Source: Mumia flava
Lineage (GTDB): Bacteria; Actinomycetota; Actinomycetes; Propionibacteriales; Nocardioidaceae
Direction: 5' to 3'
DNA length: 64,000 bases
Assembly: GCF_002797495.1 (NCBI RefSeq)
Contig: NZ_PGEZ01000002.1
Span: forward strand, 1-64,000
The notes under the pieces are model-generated. The model ran no database searches and was not told the origin of the DNA. It saw nothing but the letters and a program-made list of their open reading frames with translations. This document shows positions 29,533 to 38,423 of this stretch, in pieces. A program made the translations under genes and the position numbers. The first letter of the stretch is position 1. Every line of letters begins with the position of its first letter.

Positions 29533-29946
29533 GTGTCCGGCGACGTCGACGGTGCCGCGGTCCGCCACCTGGTGGTCGACGCGGCCAACGTGGTGGGGTC
29601 GCGACCCGACGGCTGGTGGCGTGACCGCGCGGGTGCTACCGAGCGCCTCGCGGCTCGCCTCGATGTGCTCGCGCGCGGCGCCGGCTTCCCGATCACGCTC
29701 GTGGTCGAGGGTCGTGCCCGCACGATGGACCCCTCGGTCGCGCCGTCGATCGCGGTGAGCGCGGCGGCGGGCATCGGCGACGACGCGATCGTCTCGCTCG
29801 TCGCGGCCGCCGCCGATCCGGGCGGCGTCCTCGTCACCACCTCCGACCGCGGCCTCGCCGACCGGGTGCGTGCCCACGGCGCCTCGGTGCGCGGCGCGCG
29901 GTGGCTGCTGGACCGGCTGGACGAGGCCGAAGGCGTGGCACGGTGA
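29533..29946 (+). CDS. NYN/PIN-like domain protein
   Basis: A 137-residue protein starting LVVDAANVVGSRPDGWWRD, the acidic strand-1 motif of NYN/PIN-fold RNases, with a second acidic pair in TTSDRGLADRVRAHGA near the C terminus. Both features fit a small NYN-type ribonuclease. Actinobacterial homologues are often labelled as NTP pyrophosphohydrolases, which the sequence does not support. The GTG at 29533 starts five bases after the dehydrogenase stop and the end overlaps the asparaginase start (GTGA). Confidence 0.72.
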   Translation: MSGDVDGAAVRHLVVDAANVVGSRPDGWWRDRAGATERLAARLDVLARGAGFPITLVVEGRARTMDPSVAPSIAVSAAAGIGDDAIVSLVAAAADPGGVLVTTSDRGLADRVRAHGASVRGARWLLDRLDEAEGVAR

Positions 29947-30917
29947 GCGTGGACGGGCCGCGTGGTGGCCTGCTCGTCCTGGTCTCCGGCGGCACGGCGA
30001 CCATGAGCGGAGTCGGCGGCCTCGCGGTGAGCGCCGACGGCGTGGGGGTGCTGCAGGCGGTGGCGGAGCGGTTCGCCGACGAGCACGGCACCAGGGTGGG
30101 GGTCGAGCTGGACCCGCCGATGCGCGACAGCGCCGAGATGACGCCGGACGACTGGGACCGGTGGCGACGCCGGATCGGGGTCGCGCTGGCCGACGGCGTC
30201 GGGGTGGTCCTGGTGCACGGCACGGACACCATGGCCTACACCGCCGCGGCGCTGGCGTACGCGCACGCCGACGCGAACGGACCGGTCGTGCTGACCGGTT
30301 CGCAGCGCGCGGCGACCGCGGCCGGCAGCGACGCGGCCGGGAACCTCCGTCACGCCCTGGAGATCGCGGCCACGGGGACGCCGGGGGTGGTCGTCGCGTT
30401 CGCGGGGCGCGTCCTGGCGGCGGCGACCGTGTGGAAGCGATCGACGACGGACGTCGACGCCTTCGACGGACTGGCCGGGCGCAGCACGCGGTCCCGTGCC
30501 GTCGTCCCATCGTTCCAGGGGTACGACGCGTCGCGGGTCGTCGAGATCGCGACCGTCACCCTGGGACGGTGGCACGACCAGCTCGACTGGGCCCACCGGC
30601 CCGACGGCGTCGTGCTGCGGGTGCTGGGCAGCGGGACGGCGCCGGCGGACCCCCGGGCGCACGCCCGGCTCGAGGCGCTGCGGCGCGACGGCGTCCCGGT
30701 CCTCGCGGTCAGCCAGATCCCGGGGGCGCTCGTGGATCTCAGCCGGTACGAGGCCGGTCGCGGTCTGGTCGAGGCGGGGGTCGTCTCGTGCGGCGCGATC
30801 ACCGCGGAGGCCGCGTACGCGAAGCTGCACTACCTGCTCGGCTCGCCGGGCGCGCGCGAGCGGCTGCGCAGCCTCGTCACGACCGACCTGGTGGGGGAGG
30901 CCCGCAGCGCTCGGTGA
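29943..30917 (+). CDS. type I/II L-asparaginase family protein
   Basis: A 324-residue amidohydrolase with both catalytic threonine motifs: SGGTATMSG near 15-23 (T18) and HGTDTMAYT at 92-100 (T94, D95), plus DSAEM at 62-66 binding the substrate and VLTGSQRAA. It probably deamidates L-asparagine to aspartate. The order dehydrogenase-NYN-asparaginase with overlaps indicates one operon, an unusual combination. No signal peptide, so cytosolic. Confidence 0.88.
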   Translation: MSVDGPRGGLLVLVSGGTATMSGVGGLAVSADGVGVLQAVAERFADEHGTRVGVELDPPMRDSAEMTPDDWDRWRRRIGVALADGVGVVLVHGTDTMAYTAAALAYAHADANGPVVLTGSQRAATAAGSDAAGNLRHALEIAATGTPGVVVAFAGRVLAAATVWKRSTTDVDAFDGLAGRSTRSRAVVPSFQGYDASRVVEIATVTLGRWHDQLDWAHRPDGVVLRVLGSGTAPADPRAHARLEALRRDGVPVLAVSQIPGALVDLSRYEAGRGLVEAGVVSCGAITAEAAYAKLHYLLGSPGARERLRSLVTTDLVGEARSAR

Positions 30918-30949
30918 CGCGGTGTCGCAGCCGGCGCGGTGGGACGAGG

Positions 30950-31993
30950 TCAGGTCAGCGTCGCCGTGTCGATCACGAAGCGGTAGCGCACGTCCGAGGC
31001 CACGACGCGGTCGTAGGCGGCGTCCACGTCGTCGGCGCCGATCGTCTCGATCTCGGCGCCGATCCCGTGCTCGGCGCAGAAGTCGAGCATCTCCTGGGTC
31101 TCGCGGATGCCGCCGATGTTCGAGCCGGTCAGGATCCGTCGCCCACCGACCAGGGAGAACACCCGGAGCTCCTGCTTGTTCTCCGGCAGGCCGACGTAGA
31201 CCATCGCGCCGTCGAGCTTGAGGGTCCGCAGGTACGCGTCGAGGGGGAGGTCGGCGCCCACGGTGTTGAGCACGAGGTCGAACGAGCCGGCGAGGCGCTT
31301 CAGCGTCTCGCGGTCACCGGTCTCGTAGGCCTGCGCGCCGAAGCGCAGGCCGTCGTCCTTCTTCGACAGGGTGTGCCCGAGCACGGTCACCTCGGCACCG
31401 AGCGCGCTGGCGATCTTCACGGCGAGGTGGCCGAGCCCGCCCATCCCCACGACGGCGACCCTCCGACCCGGGCCGGCGCCCCAGCGCACGAGCGGGGAGT
31501 ACGTGGTGATCCCGGCGCAGAGCAGGGGCGCGGCGACGTCGAGCGGGAGCGCGTCGGGGATCCGGAGCACGTAGGCGGCGTCGACCACGATCCGGGTCGA
31601 GTACCCGCCGTACGTGGGGGTGCCGTCGGCCTCGCGCCCGTTGTACGTCACGACCGCGCCGCGCTCGCAGAACTGCTCCTCGCCGGCCACGCACGGGCCG
31701 CAGACGCGGCAGGAGTCGACGAAGCATCCGACGCCGACCCGGTCACCGACGGCGTGCGCGGTCACCGCGTCCCCGACGGCGCTGACCGTGCCGGCGATCT
31801 CGTGCCCGGGGACCATCGGGAACGTGGATCGGCCCCACTCCTCGCGGGCCTGGTGGATGTCGGAGTGACAGATCCCGGCGTACGCGATGTCGATCAGGAC
31901 GTCGTTCTCGCCGAGGTCGCGGCGCTCGATCGTGGTGCGCTCGAACGGTGCGCCGGCGGATGCGGTGGCGAGAGCGGGGACGGTGACGGGCAT
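30950..31993 (-). CDS. zinc-dependent alcohol dehydrogenase (CAD/YahK type)
   Basis: A 347-residue enzyme. Catalytic zinc: C42 in GICHSDIH, H64-E65 in VPGHEIAG. Structural zinc: cysteines near 95, 98, 101 and 109 in [16 protein letters not shown]. The cofactor motif [15 protein letters not shown] and the later [11 protein letters not shown] place it with NADP-dependent cinnamyl-alcohol-type aldehyde reductases. ATG 31993 follows ggagac. The reading frame stays open far upstream by chance; homology begins only here. It converges on the asparaginase gene. Confidence 0.92.
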   Translation of the reverse strand: MPVTVPALATASAGAPFERTTIERRDLGENDVLIDIAYAGICHSDIHQAREEWGRSTFPMVPGHEIAGTVSAVGDAVTAHAVGDRVGVGCFVDSCRVCGPCVAGEEQFCERGAVVTYNGREADGTPTYGGYSTRIVVDAAYVLRIPDALPLDVAAPLLCAGITTYSPLVRWGAGPGRRVAVVGMGGLGHLAVKIASALGAEVTVLGHTLSKKDDGLRFGAQAYETGDRETLKRLAGSFDLVLNTVGADLPLDAYLRTLKLDGAMVYVGLPENKQELRVFSLVGGRRILTGSNIGGIRETQEMLDFCAEHGIGAEIETIGADDVDAAYDRVVASDVRYRFVIDTATLT

Positions 31994-32155
31994 CGGGTCT
32001 CCTTCGGATCGGGTCCGTGGGCGAGTCTGACAGAGCCATCTGACGGGACCGGGACGGGGCATGTTCGAAATGTCCGAATGAAACCTTGATGTCCTTGACC
32101 CTGTCGACGACGCACGCTGAGCGGAGGCCAGATCCCTCACGAGAGGAACTCCGCG

Positions 32156-33745
32156 ATGACTGCACCGACCCGCTCCGGCGCGTACAGCGCCACCGAGACA
32201 CCTCAGACGCCCGCCCCTCCGCCCACGACGCCCACGACGCCGGTCCAGCACGGGCAGCCGCAGCGCGGCGTCGCCGTGATCCCGTCCTCGTCGTTCAAGT
32301 CCGGTCGCTTCGGCCGGATGTTCCGGCACCTGCCGGTCTTCGAGCACACCGCCGCCGACATGGCCGCGCTGGCCCAGCGGATGGTGGAGCCCGCCGGCCC
32401 GCCGGCCGCCGAGAACCCCGACATCCCGTCGGGCTACACCTACTTCGGCCAGTTCGTCGACCACGACATCACCTTCGACCCGGTCTCGAGCCTCGCCCGC
32501 CAGAACGATCCCGACGCGCTGCACAACTTCCGTACACCGCGCTTCGACCTCGACTCGGTGTACGGGCGGGGCCCGGGCGACCAGCCCTACCTGTACGACC
32601 AGTCCGGGGCGGTCACGAAGATGCTCCTCGGGGAGGACGTCGGGGTGGTGCCGGGCGTCACCAGCGGCGCCGGCCCCGACCTGCCGCGCAACGCGCCACG
32701 CCAGCGCCACGGCGAGGAGGTGTTCTTCGGCCGCGCGCTGATCGGAGACCCGCGCAACGACGAGAACACGCTCGTGTCCCAGCTGCACCTGACCATGCTG
32801 CAGTTCCACAACCGGGTCGCCGACGTGGTGGCCGCGACGACGCCGCTGACGGGTGACGACGCGTTCAAGGAGACGCAGCGTCTCGTGCGCTGGCACTACC
32901 AGTGGGTCGTCGTGCACGACTGGCTGCGCCGGATCGTCGGGCAGGCGGTCATCGACGACATCCTCCAGGAGCAGAGCTGGGTCGCCGACGCGGCCGGAAG
33001 CACGATCTCGCTCGTGAAGCCGACGTTCCGGTTCTACGACCCCAGCCACGACGCGTACATCCCGGTGGAGTTCTCCGTGGCGGCGTACCGGTTCGGCCAC
33101 TCGATGATCCGGGGGCGCTACCACATCAACGACTTCGTCCGGGACCAGCGGGGAGCGGCGAACCCGATCCCGATCTTCGGTCCCGAGGTGCCGCCCGACG
33201 AGCTCGAGAACCTCAACGGGTTCCGGCGGCTCCCACCCCAGTGGGCCGTCGAGTGGAAGTTCCTGGTCGACATGCCCGGGGCCGACACCAGCCCGGCGGC
33301 GTCCCTGCCGATCGACACCCAGCTCGCGCGACCGCTGGCCGACCTGCCGGCGTCGGTCGCGGCCCACCCGCCGCACGCGCTCGCCGAGCGCAACCTCCAG
33401 CGCGGCGTCGCCCTCGGGCTGCCGGCCGGCAGCACCGTCGCCCGCGCGATGGGCGTCGAGCCGCTCGACGCGTCCGCGCTCGGGATCACCGACCTCAGCG
33501 ACGACGTGCAGATGCATCCGCCGTTGTGGTTCTACATCCTGAAGGAGGCCGAGGTCCTGGCCGAGGGGAAGCGGCTCGGGCCGGTCGGCGGGCGGATCGT
33601 CGCGGAGGTGCTGCTCGGGATGCTCGCCCACGACCCGCTGTCGTACCTGGGCGTCGAGCCCAACTGGCGGCCGATGGCTCCGATGGCGCGCGACGACGGG
33701 TCGTTCGACCTGCCGCAGCTGATCCGGTTCGCGAAGGAGACCTGA
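32156..33745 (+). CDS. animal-type haem peroxidase
   Basis: A 529-residue protein of the peroxidase-cyclooxygenase superfamily. After a Pro/Thr-rich 40-residue lead comes [14 protein letters not shown] (distal H103), [16 protein letters not shown] (catalytic arginine region), [13 protein letters not shown], and [12 protein letters not shown] (proximal H315). All haem-site landmarks are present, so it is likely active. No signal peptide is seen. Bacterial members are thought to act in oxidative defence or halide oxidation. ATG 32156 has gagagg upstream. It is divergent from the alcohol dehydrogenase. Confidence 0.88.
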   Translation: MTAPTRSGAYSATETPQTPAPPPTTPTTPVQHGQPQRGVAVIPSSSFKSGRFGRMFRHLPVFEHTAADMAALAQRMVEPAGPPAAENPDIPSGYTYFGQFVDHDITFDPVSSLARQNDPDALHNFRTPRFDLDSVYGRGPGDQPYLYDQSGAVTKMLLGEDVGVVPGVTSGAGPDLPRNAPRQRHGEEVFFGRALIGDPRNDENTLVSQLHLTMLQFHNRVADVVAATTPLTGDDAFKETQRLVRWHYQWVVVHDWLRRIVGQAVIDDILQEQSWVADAAGSTISLVKPTFRFYDPSHDAYIPVEFSVAAYRFGHSMIRGRYHINDFVRDQRGAANPIPIFGPEVPPDELENLNGFRRLPPQWAVEWKFLVDMPGADTSPAASLPIDTQLARPLADLPASVAAHPPHALAERNLQRGVALGLPAGSTVARAMGVEPLDASALGITDLSDDVQMHPPLWFYILKEAEVLAEGKRLGPVGGRIVAEVLLGMLAHDPLSYLGVEPNWRPMAPMARDDGSFDLPQLIRFAKET

Positions 33746-33752
33746 GTCGGCT

Positions 33753-34559
33753 TCACCGGTCCGTGGCCGGCCGTCGAGCCGGCCACGGGTCGGTGAGCGC
33801 CGCAGCGACGGCGGCGTCGTCCAGACCCGCCTCGTGCAGAGCGGCGACCTCACGGTCGTTGCGCCCGACCGGGAGGTCGCCGTTGCCGAGGTCGGTCCCG
33901 TAGAGCACGCGGCCGCCGACGGCGTGGAAGCGCCGCAGGTTGTCGAGGGCACGCGCTCGGGCGACGGGGATGCCGCGATGGATGTCGAGCGTGGAGATCC
34001 ACCGCTGCCCGGACGATGCCAGCCGAGCGACGAGCAGGTCGTCGACCCGTTCGGTCCACGGCGTGTGGGCCAGGACGTCGACGCCGGCGTCCGCGGCCGA
34101 CCGTACGGTCGTCGGGCCCTCCACGTGCGCCACGACGTCGACGTCGTGCGCGTGCGCGGCCTCCACCACCGCATGGACGACCACCGGCTCGGGCACCGGC
34201 CCGGCGTCCGCGTTGAGGGCGAGCTTGACGCAGGAGGAGCCGAGCCCGACCTGCTCGGCGACGGCCTCGGCGGCGTCGGCGGCCGAGCGCACGATACGGG
34301 CCGCACCGGGTGGGCACCACGTCCGGGTGCTGGGATATCCGCCTGGCACCGTGAGGAACGCGCCGGCGTAGTGCACGCGGGGGAGCCGGTCGTCGTCACG
34401 AGCGCGTGCGGCGAGGTCGCGCAACGACTCGGGACGACCGCCGAGGTCGACCACCGCCACCACGCCCCCCTCCGGCATCCCGGCCAGGTCGACCAGCTGG
34501 GCGTGCACGTGATGGTCGACGACGCCGAGGAGCCGGGCTCCGCCGAGCCCGGCCGTCAC
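33753..34559 (-). CDS. metal-dependent amidohydrolase linked to kynA
   Basis: A 268-residue TIM-barrel amidohydrolase: [10 protein letters not shown] gives the HxH metal pair (near 15-18), [13 protein letters not shown] a potential carbamylated lysine, VVAHVEG and VLAHTPW further histidines, and [10 protein letters not shown] the final metal aspartate. It is short for the superfamily. Its GTG overlaps the stop of kynA (GTGA), so it is translated with tryptophan 2,3-dioxygenase. A role in N-formylkynurenine hydrolysis is an attractive but unproven guess, since no kynB-type cyclase gene is nearby. Confidence 0.83.
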   Translation of the reverse strand: MTAGLGGARLLGVVDHHVHAQLVDLAGMPEGGVVAVVDLGGRPESLRDLAARARDDDRLPRVHYAGAFLTVPGGYPSTRTWCPPGAARIVRSAADAAEAVAEQVGLGSSCVKLALNADAGPVPEPVVVHAVVEAAHAHDVDVVAHVEGPTTVRSAADAGVDVLAHTPWTERVDDLLVARLASSGQRWISTLDIHRGIPVARARALDNLRRFHAVGGRVLYGTDLGNGDLPVGRNDREVAALHEAGLDDAAVAAALTDPWPARRPATDR

Positions 34560-35449
34560 CCGGACGACCCGATCCGGGTCCGGACCTCGAACAGCTCGGG
34601 GAAGAACGTGAGGTCGAGCGCCCGCCGCAGGAAGGGGACGCCGCTGGACCCGCCGGTGCCACGCTTGGAGCCGATGATGCGCGACACGGTCCGCAGGTGC
34701 CGGAACCGCCACAGCTGCACGTTGTCCTCGAGGTCGACGAGCTCCTCGCAGGTCTCGTACGCCGACCAGTTCGCGTCGGCGTCGGCGTAGATCGCGGTGA
34801 GCACGTCGGCGAGGTCGTCGCGGTACGTCCAGGCCTTCGTGACGTCGCGCCCGAGGACGTCGGCCGGGATCGGGTAGCCCGACCGGGCGAGGAAGCGGAG
34901 GAACTCGTCGTACAGGCTCGGCGCCACCAGCAGCCGCTCGAGCTGCGCGCGGTGGACCGGCTCCGCGTCGAAGACCCGGAGCATCGCGGCGTTCTTGTTG
35001 CCGAGCACGAACTCGACGGCGCGGTACTGGAACGACTGGAACCCGCTGGCGTTGCCGAGCACGTCGCGGAACTGCGCGTACTCGGTGGGGGTGAGCGTCG
35101 CCAGCACGGACCACTGCTCGGCCAGTGTGCGCTGGACGTGCTTGACCCGCGCGATCCGCTTCAGCGCCGGCCCGAGGTCGTCGGTGCGCAGCAGTGCGCA
35201 GGCGCTCTCGAGCTCGTGCAGCACCAGCTTGAGCCACAGCTCGGTGGTCTGGTGCTGGACGATGAACAGCAGCTCGTCGTGGTGCTCGGGGCTGCTGAGC
35301 GGTCGCTGCGCGGACAGCACCGTGTCGAGGTCGAGGTAGCCCGCATACGTCATCCGGTCGCTGAAGTCGGTGACGACCTCGGCCTCGAGCGCGCGGGTGT
35401 TGTCGCGGACCCCGGTGAGATCCTGCTCCCGATCCTGGTCGGCCGGCAT
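34556..35449 (-). CDS. kynA: tryptophan 2,3-dioxygenase
   Basis: A 297-residue haem enzyme opening the indole ring of tryptophan to N-formylkynurenine. Family landmarks: [61 protein letters not shown] and [16 protein letters not shown] 35449 is chosen because of a strong ggaggga five bases upstream; the in-frame extension to 35587 runs through the tandem repeats. It is the first gene of a two-gene unit with the amidohydrolase. Confidence 0.94.
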   Translation of the reverse strand: MPADQDREQDLTGVRDNTRALEAEVVTDFSDRMTYAGYLDLDTVLSAQRPLSSPEHHDELLFIVQHQTTELWLKLVLHELESACALLRTDDLGPALKRIARVKHVQRTLAEQWSVLATLTPTEYAQFRDVLGNASGFQSFQYRAVEFVLGNKNAAMLRVFDAEPVHRAQLERLLVAPSLYDEFLRFLARSGYPIPADVLGRDVTKAWTYRDDLADVLTAIYADADANWSAYETCEELVDLEDNVQLWRFRHLRTVSRIIGSKRGTGGSSGVPFLRRALDLTFFPELFEVRTRIGSSG

Positions 35450-35527
35450 CGTGCTCCCTCCGCTCGCCTCGTCTCCGACCCTACTCGTGCTTCGCCCACC
35501 GCTCGCCGGTCCGCGACGACCCTGGGT

Positions 35528-35595
35528 CGGTGCGGACCGCGTCCTGGTCCGCACCGGGTCCGCACCGGGTCCGCACCGGGTCCGCACCGGGTCGG
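35528..35595. repeat. 11-bp tandem repeat with one inverted copy
   Basis: The unit tccgcaccggg occurs four times head to tail (35548-35591) and starts a fifth copy. Immediately before, cggtgcggacc (35528-35538) is the exact reverse complement of ggtccgcaccg (35546-35556), separated by gcgtcct. The array lies in the 210-base gap between the divergent kynA and PAP2 genes; nothing else is recognisable in that gap. Confidence 0.9.
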
Positions 35596-35659
35596 CTCAG
35601 GGGCGGCGGGGGTTCGTCCCTGATGCGCGCGGGGGTGCCGGTCGAGGATCGTCGCGGTC

Positions 35660-36472
35660 ATGCTGCTCGTCGGCCGGGGCCAGCTCGTCGACCCACGGAC
35701 CCGGGGTGCGTCTCCCGCGAGGGGTGCGCGCCGCCGGATCGCCGTCGGTCGCGAGCTCGTCCTGCTCGCCCTCCTGTACGCGGGGTACAGCCTGACCCGC
35801 CTGCTCGCGGACGACGACCTCGGGTCCGCCCGCGCCCGCGCCGACGCGATCCTCGGGATGGAGTCGTGGGCCGGGGTCGATGTCGAGGTCTGGACGGTCG
35901 ACCTGGTGATCGCCCATCCCGCGGCCGCGGTCGCCGCCTCGTTCTGGTACGCCACGACGCACTACGTCGTGACGGCGGCGGTGGTGGGCTGGCTGCTGCT
36001 GTGCCGACCCGACGCGTACGTCCGGTTGCGCCGGACCCTCGTGCTCGCCACCGTGGCCGCCCTCGGGTGCTACCTGCTGCTGCCGACCGCGCCGCCCCGG
36101 CTCACCGGCGGCTACCACGACGTGCTCGCGACGACCTCCGGCGTCGGCTGGTGGGGCACGGACGCGTCCGCGCCGGAAGCCTTCGCGGGGTCGACCAACG
36201 AGCTCGCGGCCTTCCCGTCGATGCACGCGGGCTGGGCGCTGTGGGTCGCCCTCGTGGCGCTGGAGGTGACCACGTCGCGCGCCGTGAGGGTGGCGGCCCT
36301 CCTCTACGCGCTGATCACGGCGGTCGTCGTGGTCGCCACCGCGAACCACTGGGTCCTCGACGTCGTCGTCGGTCTGGTGCTGGTCCTCCTGGCACGCTCC
36401 GTCGTGGTGCACCTCGACCACCGCACCGCGGGCTCGTCGGCTCGGGGGCGTCGGGAGGCGCGCGCACGCTAG
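35660..36472 (+). CDS. PAP2/AUR1-like membrane phosphatase
   Basis: A 270-residue membrane protein with about six hydrophobic helices. It carries PTAPPRL (near 145), FPSMHAGWAL (near 185-194) and ANHWVLDVVVG (near 229-239), which are the PAP2 C2 and C3 motifs with the catalytic histidines, plus a WYATTHYV helix typical of the AUR1/inositol-phosphoceramide-synthase-like subgroup. It probably dephosphorylates or transfers head groups on an extracytoplasmic lipid. ATG 35660 has no strong Shine-Dalgarno; the true start could be slightly downstream. Confidence 0.83.
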   Translation: MLLVGRGQLVDPRTRGASPARGARRRIAVGRELVLLALLYAGYSLTRLLADDDLGSARARADAILGMESWAGVDVEVWTVDLVIAHPAAAVAASFWYATTHYVVTAAVVGWLLLCRPDAYVRLRRTLVLATVAALGCYLLLPTAPPRLTGGYHDVLATTSGVGWWGTDASAPEAFAGSTNELAAFPSMHAGWALWVALVALEVTTSRAVRVAALLYALITAVVVVATANHWVLDVVVGLVLVLLARSVVVHLDHRTAGSSARGRREARAR

Positions 36473-36481
36473 GCTCCGCGG
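36470..36481 (+). promoter_or_regulatory. leaderless promoter -10
   Basis: TAGGCT at 36470-36475 sits six bases before the GTG at 36482 and overlaps the PAP2 stop codon, implying that the membrane-protein gene is transcribed separately as a leaderless mRNA. Confidence 0.5.
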
Positions 36482-37579
36482 GTGGACGAGGTCGTGTTCT
36501 GGGGCGTGGTCGCAGCGCGTCTGCTGCTGCCGCTGGCGATCTTCAGGTACCCGCTCCCGGCGATCATCGCCTGTCTGCTGCTCGACGGCGTCGACCAGAC
36601 GGTGTTCCAGACGTTCACCGACCTCGACCTCTCGAACTACCAGAGCTACGACAAGGCGCTCGACGTCTACTACCTCGCGCTCGCGTACGTCGCGACGATG
36701 CGGAACTGGACGAACCCGGCCGCCGTCGCGGTCGCCCGGTTCCTGTTCTTCTACCGCCTCGTCGGCACGACGATCTTCGAGCTGGCCGGCGGAGACGACC
36801 GGTGGCTGCTGCTCGTCTTCCCCAACACCTTCGAGTACTTCTTCATCTTCTACGAGGTCGTCCGGCTGCGATGGGATCCGGCGCGGTTCTCGATGCGGTG
36901 GTGGGTCGTCGCCGCCGCCGCGATCTGGGTCGTGGTCAAGCTGCCGCAGGAGGCCTGGATCCACGTCTTCCAGCTCGACCTCACCGACACGATGCGTGAC
37001 GTGCCGTGGTTCACGCCTGCGCTCGTCGCCGCGGTCCTGGCCGGGCTCGCCGTGTTCTGGTTCGCCGTCCGCCCGCGGCTGGACCCGCCGGACCATCCGT
37101 GGCAGGTCGCGGCGCCGCCGCTCCCGGCCGAGGTCGACGAAGCACGCGAACGCGCGGCGCTGCGGGTCGCCCGCGGCAAGGTGTTCGACACGTGGCTCTA
37201 CGAGAAGATCGCGCTGATCACCCTGGTGAGCGTGATCATGGCGAACATCATGCCGAGCGTGACCGCGACGCCGTGGCAGATCGCCGTCAGCTGCGCGGTC
37301 GTGATCGCGCTGAACTCCGTCGCCGGTCTCGTCAACGCACGGCGCGGCGGTGGCTTCGACGGTGCGTTCGCGACGTTCGTGGCCCTGTCCGCCGCGAACA
37401 TCGCGCTCGTCGTCGTCGCGGGCGAGCTGATGCCCGGCGACGAGCGCTTCTTCCGCAGCACCGGCTTCTTCTTCGTCTTCCTGCTCGCCCTGATGGTGAC
37501 CGTGTACGACCGGTACCGCCCGGTGCTCGAGGTGCGCAGCAGCGCGTACGAGGCGGGCGCGAGCGCGCGGCGGGACTAG
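36482..37579 (+). CDS. polytopic membrane protein of unknown function
   Basis: A 365-residue protein with roughly ten hydrophobic stretches, split by a hydrophilic middle (about 197-240: PPDHPWQVAAPPLPAEVDEA). Early segments include FRYPLPAIIACLLLDGVDQT and NYQSYDKALDVYYLALAYVA, rich in D and Y near membrane edges. I do not recognise the family. It directly follows the PAP2 gene. Its TAG shares the CTAG tetramer with the stop of the convergent enoyl-CoA hydratase. Confidence 0.78.
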   Translation: MDEVVFWGVVAARLLLPLAIFRYPLPAIIACLLLDGVDQTVFQTFTDLDLSNYQSYDKALDVYYLALAYVATMRNWTNPAAVAVARFLFFYRLVGTTIFELAGGDDRWLLLVFPNTFEYFFIFYEVVRLRWDPARFSMRWWVVAAAAIWVVVKLPQEAWIHVFQLDLTDTMRDVPWFTPALVAAVLAGLAVFWFAVRPRLDPPDHPWQVAAPPLPAEVDEARERAALRVARGKVFDTWLYEKIALITLVSVIMANIMPSVTATPWQIAVSCAVVIALNSVAGLVNARRGGGFDGAFATFVALSAANIALVVVAGELMPGDERFFRSTGFFFVFLLALMVTVYDRYRPVLEVRSSAYEAGASARRD

Positions 37580-38385
37580 CCGCGGCCGAACTGCCGAGGA
37601 CCGAACGCCGGGGTCTCGCCCTTGGCGCCGGCCTTCTGGGCCGCTGCGGTGTTCTTCGCGCGGAACATCGCCAGCTGCAGCCGCCGCTCGATCGCGAACG
37701 CCGTGCGCACCCGCGCATGACGCGTGCGGTTCAGCAGCGACTTCGTCGCGGCGACCGAGTCGGGCGAGCGGGTCAGGATCGCGTCGACGAGGTCGCGCGC
37801 CGGGACGGCCGGGTCGTCGGCGACTCCGGTGGCCAGCCCGTACCCGTGAGCCGTCGTGCCGTCGATCACCTCGCCGGTCATCGCGAGCCGGCGGGCGACG
37901 TCGCCCCCGACGAGCTCGCGCAGGCTCGCGGTGCCGCTCATGTCAGGCACCAGACCCCACTTGGCCTCGAGGACGGACCACTTCGCGTCCGGCGTGGTGA
38001 AGCGGAAGTCGGCGGCGAGGGCGAGCTGGAGCCCGGCGCCGTAGCAGTGGCCGCGCACGACCGCCACGACCGGCACGGGGAGCTCGCGCCACGTCCAGCA
38101 GGCGTGCTGGAAGAGGTTCTGGCCGCTCAACGGGTTCGGGACGAAGCCGCGCCACATCCGGGTCCGGTCCGACATCACCGAGCCGAAGTCCAGGCCCGCG
38201 CTGAACGACCGGCCCTCGCCGGAGAGCAGCACGGCCCGCACGGAGCGGTCGGCGCGGATGGTCCGGGAGACGGCGATCAGCTCGTGGAGCAGCGCCAGGT
38301 CGACGCCGTTGAGCTTGTCGGGTCGGTTGAGGCGGACCGAGGCGATCGGGCCGTCGATGTCGAGCAGGACGCGAGGGTCGGACAT
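37576..38385 (-). CDS. enoyl-CoA hydratase/isomerase family protein
   Basis: A 269-residue crotonase-fold protein. Oxyanion-hole segments: GEGRSFSAGLDFGS and RGHCYGAGLQLALAADFRF, then WGLVPDMSGTASL. The glutamates of classical hydratases are not clearly in place, so isomerase or another crotonase reaction is possible. ATG 38385 is supported by TAACCT (minus strand 38398-38393) seven bases upstream, indicating a leaderless start. Longer in-frame upstream sequence lacks similarity. Confidence 0.87.
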   Translation of the reverse strand: MSDPRVLLDIDGPIASVRLNRPDKLNGVDLALLHELIAVSRTIRADRSVRAVLLSGEGRSFSAGLDFGSVMSDRTRMWRGFVPNPLSGQNLFQHACWTWRELPVPVVAVVRGHCYGAGLQLALAADFRFTTPDAKWSVLEAKWGLVPDMSGTASLRELVGGDVARRLAMTGEVIDGTTAHGYGLATGVADDPAVPARDLVDAILTRSPDSVAATKSLLNRTRHARVRTAFAIERRLQLAMFRAKNTAAAQKAGAKGETPAFGPRQFGRG

Positions 38386-38423
38386 GCGCACCAGGTTACC
38401 GGTGGGTAGTCGGACGTGGGCGG

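Noticed and set aside
32064-32078. ttcg-N7-cgaa dyad between the divergent dehydrogenase and peroxidase genes as an operator
   Set aside because: Four-base arms are expected by chance at this composition, and no regulator gene is adjacent.
31994-34399. Very long minus-strand open frame (over 1100 codons from 30950 to 34399) covering the peroxidase gene
   Set aside because: Only the 30950-31993 part shows dehydrogenase features. The rest is Arg/His/Asp-rich antisense of the peroxidase and amidohydrolase region, expected from GC-rich third positions.
35548-35591. Tandem units as a CRISPR array
   Set aside because: Eleven-base units with no spacers and no cas genes. The 35-bp repeats at 20421 have only 8-base, C-rich spacers, so they are not CRISPR either.
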